NCBI GenBank assembly: GCA_023261405.1 | Contig: JAHFOZ010000011.1 | Span: 1 to 10,459 of the forward strand | Reading direction: 5' to 3' | DNA length: 10,459 bases | DNA from: Planctomycetota bacterium | GTDB lineage: Bacteria; Planctomycetota; MHYJ01; JACPRB01 | Part shown: in pieces, positions 7,201 through 10,459 of the stretch | Layout of the letters: each line of letters opens with the position of its first letter | How positions within the stretch are numbered: position 1 is the first letter of the stretch | Made by a program: the position numbers and the translations under genes | Notes under the pieces: generated by a model | What the model was told of the DNA's origin: nothing | Databases searched by the model: none | What the model saw: the letters and a program-made list of their open reading frames with translations, nothing else

Positions 7201-9140
7201 ACGTGGCTCATGGTCCCTCCCACGACCATCCAGTCGTCCACCGCGCCGACCAGGTGGGTCATGAGCTTCCAGTCGAGCTCGCCCTCGCGGGTCTTGATGG
7301 ACGGATACTCGACAGGGCGGCCGGAGAGCTTGTCGAAGGCCAGCATCTCGATGCGGTCCTGGGCGAGGACGAAGACGTGCCCGCGCCAGACCACGGGCCA
7401 GTTGGCGGGGCGGAGGACATAGGCCTGGCCCCCGTCATTCTGCCCGCGCGAGACGGAGCGCTTGTACTTGGAGAGCCAGAGGATGCTGCCCGAGACGGGA
7501 TTGAGCGCCGCCATGACGCCGAGGTTGGTGTGGGCGTAGATCACGCCGCCCTGCTCGACCATCATCGTCTGGTAGGCGATCATGCGTCCCCCGCCCCAGC
7601 CCCACATGTTCCGGCCGCCGCCGGAGGCGGAGGCGAGGAAGGTGCTCCAGAGGGGCCGCCCGGTCCGGCGGTCGAGGCAGAGGACGCGGCTCTCCTGCTC
7701 CCCCATGGGCGAGGTGCAGATGCCCACGAAGACGCGGTCGCCCCGGACGATGGGGGCGCCCGAGAACGAGAAATTGCGGTCGTAGAAGTCCAGCTTCTTG
7801 ACCTCGTCGTGAACCGGCGGCTGGTCGGTGTCCCAGACGAGGCGGCCGGTGGGGATGTGAAGGCACTTGACGGCGGTGGTGCCCTCGAAGAAATCGTAGT
7901 TCTGGGGGTTGTTGTCGCGGATCCGTAGCGCGGGCTTCGAGTACATCACGGTATAGCAGTACTCGCCGTCCACGGCAACGCCCACGTAGGGCTTCCCGCC
8001 CACCCCCCCGCGCTCCGCCTGGGTGGGACGGAGGATGGGCTCGGCGGGGTATTTCCAGTATACGCCCGCGCTGAAGCTGGCTCCCTTCACGCGGGCGGGG
8101 TCCACGGCGAGGAAGCGGGTGCCGTCGCAGCAGAGGACGTAGTCGCGGCCGCGGAGGCGCGCGTGGGCGGGGAAGACGGGGTACTCGCCGTACTGGGGGG
8201 GCGCCGCCTGGCGCTGCTGCAGGGCGAGGATCATGGCGGCCTTGCGCTGCTCCTCCGGGGTGGGGTTGGCGGCCTGCTTCGCGCCCTCGCGGTCGGCCGC
8301 GAAGTCGTAGGTCCAGCGCTTGATGTCGTTGCGGACGCCGACGACCTTGCGGGCGTGGAGGTCCTGGGCTTCGAGGGCGTAAGGGCTCTTGAGGGGGCGC
8401 GGTTCGGAGACGCGGATGGCGATCTGGACGGTCCCCAGCCAGTCGCGGAGTTCCTGCGTGACGCCGCCCACCGCCAGGGTGCCCTCGAGCTTCGACTCCA
8501 CGACGTAGCGGCGGAGGTCGGCGAGGGAGGCTTCATTCTCGGCGATGCGGCAGGCGTTGGCGATGCGGGCGGCCGTGACGGCGCGGGGGATGTCGGCGTC
8601 GGGGTAGTATCGGAGGAGGCGGTTCCAGCAGGAGGCCGCCTCGTCCACGCGACCCTCGTCGAAGGCGGTGTTGGCAAGCTGGTCGAGGGCCTCGTCGGTG
8701 TGGCTGGAAAAGAAGTAATCCTCCACGGCCTTCTCGATCTCGCGTCGGCTGCCCGATTCGCGGGCCTTGTCGAAGGCGGCGCGGGCGGGGCCGTCGTACT
8801 CGAGCCGGTAGTACTCGTAGGCGGCCTTGGGCAGGCGGGAGAGCCTCTGGATGAGGAACTCGTTCACGCTGGTCCAGCGCTCGCCGCCCGTGCGGGCGTC
8901 GGGGGCGGAGACGGCGACGACCTTCTGCGCGTACTTCTTGAGCCCGTAGGTGTAGTGCTCGAAGAGCGCCTTCCACTGCTTTTCCTGCTCGCACTTGGTG
9001 ATCTTGTCGAGGAAGTCCTTCTTCACCTCGTCGATGAAGATCGTCTCCTCCTGCTGCTGTGGCGACTCCGCCGGCGGACCGGCGTCCGCGGGTCCCCGCA
9101 GGGCCAAGGCCGCCAGGCCCCCGAGGAGGGTGCGGATCAT
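4266..9140 (-). CDS. Giant exported protein: helical region, beta-propeller, TPR, PDZ, second PQQ-like beta-propeller
   Basis: 1,624 residues from the ATG at 9140, chosen because GAGG in ACGAGGT lies seven bases upstream. An ATG at 9146 is too close to it and a TTG at 9161 lies before it. A signal peptide spans 1-21 (MIRTLLGGLAALALRGPADA). Residues about 28-245 are helical and TPR-like (FDEGRVDEAASCWNRLLRYY). A first PQQ-type propeller covers about 325-740, with blade motifs LVWDTD, PLWSTF and ILWLSK. TPR-like helices follow at about 755-1035 (RWKEAVAQYQELVEKA). A PDZ domain lies at about 1114-1193: carboxylate-binding loop GWLGV, then VKPDSPAAKARLERGDVLLA. A second propeller fills 1200-1624 (VQWTFRGL, VAWARPF). 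No protease or dehydrogenase catalytic domain is visible, and the propellers lack an obvious quinoprotein active site. A scaffold or peptide-binding role outside the cytoplasm is inferred. It is convergent with the Cys-rich gene, and function is unknown. Confidence 0.92.
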   Translation of the reverse strand: MIRTLLGGLAALALRGPADAGPPAESPQQQEETIFIDEVKKDFLDKITKCEQEKQWKALFEHYTYGLKKYAQKVVAVSAPDARTGGERWTSVNEFLIQRLSRLPKAAYEYYRLEYDGPARAAFDKARESGSRREIEKAVEDYFFSSHTDEALDQLANTAFDEGRVDEAASCWNRLLRYYPDADIPRAVTAARIANACRIAENEASLADLRRYVVESKLEGTLAVGGVTQELRDWLGTVQIAIRVSEPRPLKSPYALEAQDLHARKVVGVRNDIKRWTYDFAADREGAKQAANPTPEEQRKAAMILALQQRQAAPPQYGEYPVFPAHARLRGRDYVLCCDGTRFLAVDPARVKGASFSAGVYWKYPAEPILRPTQAERGGVGGKPYVGVAVDGEYCYTVMYSKPALRIRDNNPQNYDFFEGTTAVKCLHIPTGRLVWDTDQPPVHDEVKKLDFYDRNFSFSGAPIVRGDRVFVGICTSPMGEQESRVLCLDRRTGRPLWSTFLASASGGGRNMWGWGGGRMIAYQTMMVEQGGVIYAHTNLGVMAALNPVSGSILWLSKYKRSVSRGQNDGGQAYVLRPANWPVVWRGHVFVLAQDRIEMLAFDKLSGRPVEYPSIKTREGELDWKLMTHLVGAVDDWMVVGGTMSHVIRLKDYQAYSLASSNTSRTGLGIIHNDLVYLPATSTSHQASNQVGVLAIYDTRTWKSLDQPSWKDVNEYGNLLIAGDYLVVATNKLMVYTDVETLRGEFVHRLHQSPPHAPSLHEFGEVMRENDRLEEAAEAYLAYIKAAEGDPEHVAKVGKVKRELHGIFMKRGEEAEAKGESAKSLEFFAFAKEFSFDEKTRADSTRRVAETFEKLQRWKEAVAQYQELVEKARGLYHREADQVGKLWEHARGKIEGILAKAPDAYEDVEKQAQEALRKAKEQGADALKDVMDRFPNSKTARDAWQRILDALLKEGRFDKLRSWYNDFKDRFKTDLDFDSSRKVLEFLEKLGDTERLRWELGKFAARFEAETVALEAERVPVKDWVARRLAALDASRAPAAGLRGPLRKLGEMESAPGAVADPLALDGTPLPLLPLGVEPPALGKDRELFSRGSSVELWDLTEKRRLWSCPHPGGWLGVTFADVPGSETGVVVQSVKPDSPAAKARLERGDVLLALAGEPIRSDTFSDRMAALTPGTPVELTWKRGDRPEILLSLEPAAYPAGFRPAIVGAAYTRDYSVAVAWEDGVASIDLATGRVQWTFRGLRDRFHVRAFHATDGRLYVYEGSRVDRDRDPFRGHSAQGAQKRQVFLPADSHHRLLCLNDFTGEVAWARPFECEQISQNPNYTIAFFGRYLADHVVFLQALARPGATEWVLWQLAAQDGATVGGGRRSLVGQVIAWTADVERGAFYYVADLTSDRRERYLYNLPIDPAKADLPKIEVALHPQRFMPQTHGACTLAAGRDYICLLVPPPQDGADHRLWVFKADTGKEFRSLSLLPDRTLSRAAARGALMDAEGLLYVYNVPRGPGPAGRAYLTAFRVGGEPADLVAWDAPAPVIASAPDASFTLGTDSRGFAVFAAPRATAPGQAGESGVVAVYDRAAEGYLHMVHSELSASTDPAGQSQAHAAYRRGRLYLGTKQALQIYGD

Positions 9141-9197
9141 GATCATACCTCGTCCCGCCAAATGAAGCCCCGAAGGCTGCCCCTAGGGATTCGACTG

Positions 9198-9246
9198 CAC
9201 TGATTCTCCGGGTTGCTCTCCTGCGGGCCAACCCGGCGGATCAGTG
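9198..9246 (-). promoter_or_regulatory. Long hairpin in the upstream leader of the propeller/PDZ gene
   Basis: CACTGAT (9198-9204) pairs with ATCAGTG (9240-9246). After a 3x3 internal loop, CCGGGTTG (9208-9215) pairs with CAACCCGG (9229-9236), leaving a 13-base loop. That is 15 pairs in a 49-base element ending 58 bases before the start codon. If transcription starts near 9263 it lies within the 5' leader. No T run follows, so it is not a standard terminator. It could be an RNA regulatory or stability element, or a protein-binding site in DNA; the class is not recognised. Confidence 0.6.
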
Positions 9247-9264
9247 CGGGCTCACCCCAAGGGG

Positions 9265-9275
9265 ATTCTACTATA
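9265..9275 (-). promoter_or_regulatory. Candidate -10 region for the propeller/PDZ gene
   Basis: On the minus strand TATAGTAGAAT offers two overlapping -10 boxes, TATAGT (9275-9270) and TAGAAT (9270-9265), each five of six matches to TATAAT. It is the only AT-rich island in this gap. No good -35 box is seen at 16-18 bases, so an activator or an alternative sigma factor might be needed. The implied 5' leader is about 120 bases. Confidence 0.4.
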
Positions 9276-9433
9276 CAGTTAGACGTCGCCCGGGGGGGAA
9301 ACGTCAGAGGGATTGCGCGGGGCGGGGACCCGGCGACTGCCTCAGTTCGCCCTTATGGAGTGAGTGGGTGGCTCCGGTTCTTCGACTATCTGTGAACTGC
9401 ACGCAGCAGCGCCGGACAGCCACAACGAATGAA

Positions 9434-9456
9434 GCCGGGAGGTCTCCCCTCCCGGC
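9434..9456 (-). terminator. Terminator-like hairpin after the STN gene
   Basis: GCCGGGAGG (9434-9442) and CCTCCCGGC (9448-9456) form a perfect nine-pair stem with a five-base loop, starting 23 bases after the stop codon of the STN gene. On the minus strand it is followed only by TTCATTCGTTG, a poor T run, so termination may be partial or factor-assisted. Confidence 0.55.
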
Positions 9457-9479
9457 CCCTTGGCATCCCGGTCGGCGGT

Positions 9480-10178
9480 CTACTTGAACTGGCGCAGCAG
9501 GTTGATGAGGTGCTTGATCTCGCCGTGGACCTTCCGGGTCTGCGAGACGATCAGGACCCCGTTGGCCAGGTTCATCGACGCGCCCGCGTTCTCGTCCCAG
9601 CTGCGGTCGCCCGTGTTGGTCTTGATCATCTCCACGATGAATTCCTCGGTGATGGTGGACTTGGGCTCCTCCAGGGTGAACGTGGCGCCCGTGAGCGGTC
9701 CGCCACCCCCGGCGGAGGGCGAGACCAGCTCGACCTTGGGGCCCGGGAAGTCCTGGATCTTCACCAGGAGGTCGCGCACGTCGTAGAGCTGCAGGTTCAC
9801 GGCGGAGTTGGCCTTGTCCTTGGGCACGATGAGGAGGACGCCGTCTTTGTAGACGCCCGCCAGGTCGCGGCCGCTGAGCATGAGCTTGAGGGTGGATTTC
9901 AGCAGCAGGTCCTTCACCTTCAGCGTGATCTTGAGCTCGTCGGCGGAGTGCTTCTGGGCCACGTCGCCGCTGACCACGATGTTGAGCCCGGAGAAGTCCC
10001 GGAGAAAGGCCACCGCATCCTCGAAGGGGGTGGCGGTGAAGTCCACGCTCACCCTCATGGTGTTGAGCTTGTTGACGACCTCCAGCTTCCGCGGATCGAG
10101 TTCGTCCGTGGACTCCTGCGCCAGGAGGGGCGCGGCCAGGGAGGCCAGGATCCCCAGGGTCAGCGTCGCGTTCTTCAT
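9480..10178 (-). CDS. Secreted STN/secretin N-domain-like protein without a pore domain
   Basis: 232 residues from the ATG at 10178, preceded by AGAGAGG five bases upstream. An ATG at 10199 would put seven charged residues before the signal peptide and overlap the likely promoter. The signal peptide is MKNATLTLGILASLAAPLLA (1-20). Residues about 40-120 match the secretin/TonB N-terminal (STN) pattern: VSVDFTATPFEDAVAFLRDF, SGLNIVVS, TLKLMLSGRDLAGVYKDGVL, LIVPK. Residues 128-232 resemble a second secretin N-type domain, beginning LQLYDVRDLL and ending in NGVLIVSQTRKVHGEIKHLINLLRQF. In secretins (GspD, PilQ) these domains sit before a large outer-membrane pore. Here the protein stops at the stage where the pore would begin, and no frameshift remnant follows. 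It could be a periplasmic adaptor or assembly partner; that is inferred. A hairpin follows the stop. Confidence 0.85.
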   Translation of the reverse strand: MKNATLTLGILASLAAPLLAQESTDELDPRKLEVVNKLNTMRVSVDFTATPFEDAVAFLRDFSGLNIVVSGDVAQKHSADELKITLKVKDLLLKSTLKLMLSGRDLAGVYKDGVLLIVPKDKANSAVNLQLYDVRDLLVKIQDFPGPKVELVSPSAGGGGPLTGATFTLEEPKSTITEEFIVEMIKTNTGDRSWDENAGASMNLANGVLIVSQTRKVHGEIKHLINLLRQFK

Positions 10179-10197
10179 AAGACCTCTCTTCTCCGTC

Positions 10198-10203
10198 ATT
10201 CTA
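10198..10203 (-). promoter_or_regulatory. Candidate -10 box of the STN gene
   Basis: TAGAAT (10203-10198 on the minus strand) lies 19 bases before the ATG at 10178, leaving room for a short leader that carries the AGAGAGG ribosome binding site. The -35 region is poor (TGGAGT at 17 bases spacing). The same hexamer precedes two other genes in this window. Confidence 0.4.
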
Positions 10204-10280
10204 ACCCCTGTCTCGTGCGAACTCCACTTCCACGGCTTCGACGCCGCCCGCCCCCCGCGGTAAAGTCGATTCGTCGAAAA

Positions 10281-10343
10281 CCTGTCACGGGGAACCCCGG
10301 TGGCTCCCCGGGACAGGGAGAGTGGCTGCCCGGGACAGGTCCC
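10281..10343. repeat. Cluster of palindromic and direct repeats, REP-like
   Basis: CCTGTCACGGGG (10281-10292) is complementary to CCCCGGGACAGG (10306-10317) with one mismatch, around a 13-base loop. TGGCTCCCCGGGACAGG (10301-10317) recurs with one mismatch at 10323-10339, a 22-base period. GGGACAGGTCCC (10332-10343) is itself a palindrome. The block lies between a terminator and the STN promoter. This resembles bacterial REP-type intergenic palindromes, but copy number elsewhere in the genome cannot be seen. Confidence 0.5.
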
Positions 10344-10345
10344 AC

Positions 10346-10389
10346 AAAAAACCGCGGGGCCCGCGCGCCACAGGACGGCGCCGGGCCCC
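10346..10389 (-). terminator. Strong intrinsic terminator of the right-edge gene
   Basis: On the minus strand GGGGCCCGGCGCC pairs with GGCGC-CGGGCCCC (one bulged base, 13 pairs; plus coordinates 10377-10389 with 10356-10369) around a seven-base loop. GCGG and then six T (10351-10346) follow. It begins about 23 bases after the TAG at 10413, which supports that stop as the end of a real gene. Confidence 0.85.
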
Positions 10390-10412
10390 GGGAGCTACCC
10401 GCGTCCCGACGA

Positions 10413-10459
10413 CTACTGGTACTGTCCCACCCGGGCCAGCAGGCGGTCGATCTCGCGGT
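10413..10459 (-). CDS. C-terminal end of an unidentified protein, cut by window edge
   Basis: Only the last 14 codons are in view, reading REIDRLLARVGQYQ and then TAG (10415-10413). The frame is supported by an amphipathic, natural-looking C-terminus and by the strong terminator just beyond it. Too little is visible to name the product. It lies upstream of the STN gene on the same strand, but the terminator and repeat block separate the two. Confidence 0.5.
   Translation of the reverse strand, partial: REIDRLLARVGQYQ

Larger units (their letters stand above)
9141..9479. other. 339-base gap between the propeller/PDZ gene and the STN gene
   Basis: No credible gene. It holds the terminator-like hairpin of the STN gene (9434-9456), a candidate promoter (9265-9275), an eight-base-plus palindrome CCCCAAGGGG (9255-9264) at the expected transcription start, a long hairpin (9198-9246), a palindrome CCCTAGGG (9181-9188) and a small TTCG-loop element near 9163-9180, all read toward the propeller/PDZ gene. 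A short plus-strand open frame across 9213-9395 has no ribosome binding site or recognisable protein and was not called. Confidence 0.7.

Noticed and set aside
4266..9140. Annotation as a PQQ-dependent alcohol dehydrogenase
   Set aside because: Only the propeller blade motifs match. There is no recognisable quinoprotein active site or cytochrome c motif, and the PDZ and TPR parts do not belong to such enzymes.
10281..10343. CRISPR array
   Set aside because: Only two direct copies with a 22-base period and no unique spacers; there are no cas genes.

Overview
The window is uniformly very G+C-rich, with strong GC bias at third codon positions. It carries ordinary bacterial chromosomal genes: no rRNA, tRNA, insertion sequence, phage gene or CRISPR array is visible. 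Large secreted PQQ-type beta-propeller/TPR proteins, a free-standing secretin N-domain (STN) protein and small secreted Cys-rich YHS-like proteins suggest a Planctomycetota-like or other environmental high-GC lineage. That is an inference from gene content only; no phylogenetic marker is present.

Layout, left to right. (1) On the minus strand, running off the left edge, is a YihY/BrkB-family inner-membrane protein with a C-terminal winged-helix-like tail. (2) Divergent from it on the plus strand are two tightly spaced genes: a PLP-dependent alpha-oxoamine synthase that looks like serine palmitoyltransferase, and a GNAT-fold acyltransferase. Together they look like the first committed step and the N-acylation step of bacterial sphingolipid (ceramide) synthesis. 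(3) A potentially structured leader precedes a small secreted protein with two tandem Cys-rich YHS/TRASH-like modules, which ends in a textbook intrinsic terminator. (4) Convergent to it, on the minus strand, is a 1,624-residue exported protein built as helical region, beta-propeller, TPR, PDZ, second beta-propeller. Its upstream region contains a long, nearly perfect hairpin. (5) Upstream of that, also on the minus strand, is a secreted STN/secretin-N-domain protein without a secretin pore. (6) At the right edge is the C-terminal end of another minus-strand gene, followed by a strong terminator and a cluster of palindromic repeats.

The oxoamine synthase and acyltransferase form one probable operon acting at the inner membrane on sphingoid lipids. 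The propeller/PDZ, STN and YHS-like proteins all carry signal peptides and act outside the cytoplasm, but nothing in the sequence ties them to one pathway. Hairpins and promoter gaps separate them into individual transcripts. The most noteworthy items are the candidate minimal ceramide cassette with a possibly leaderless promoter, the unusual propeller-TPR-PDZ-propeller architecture, and the structured upstream regions.
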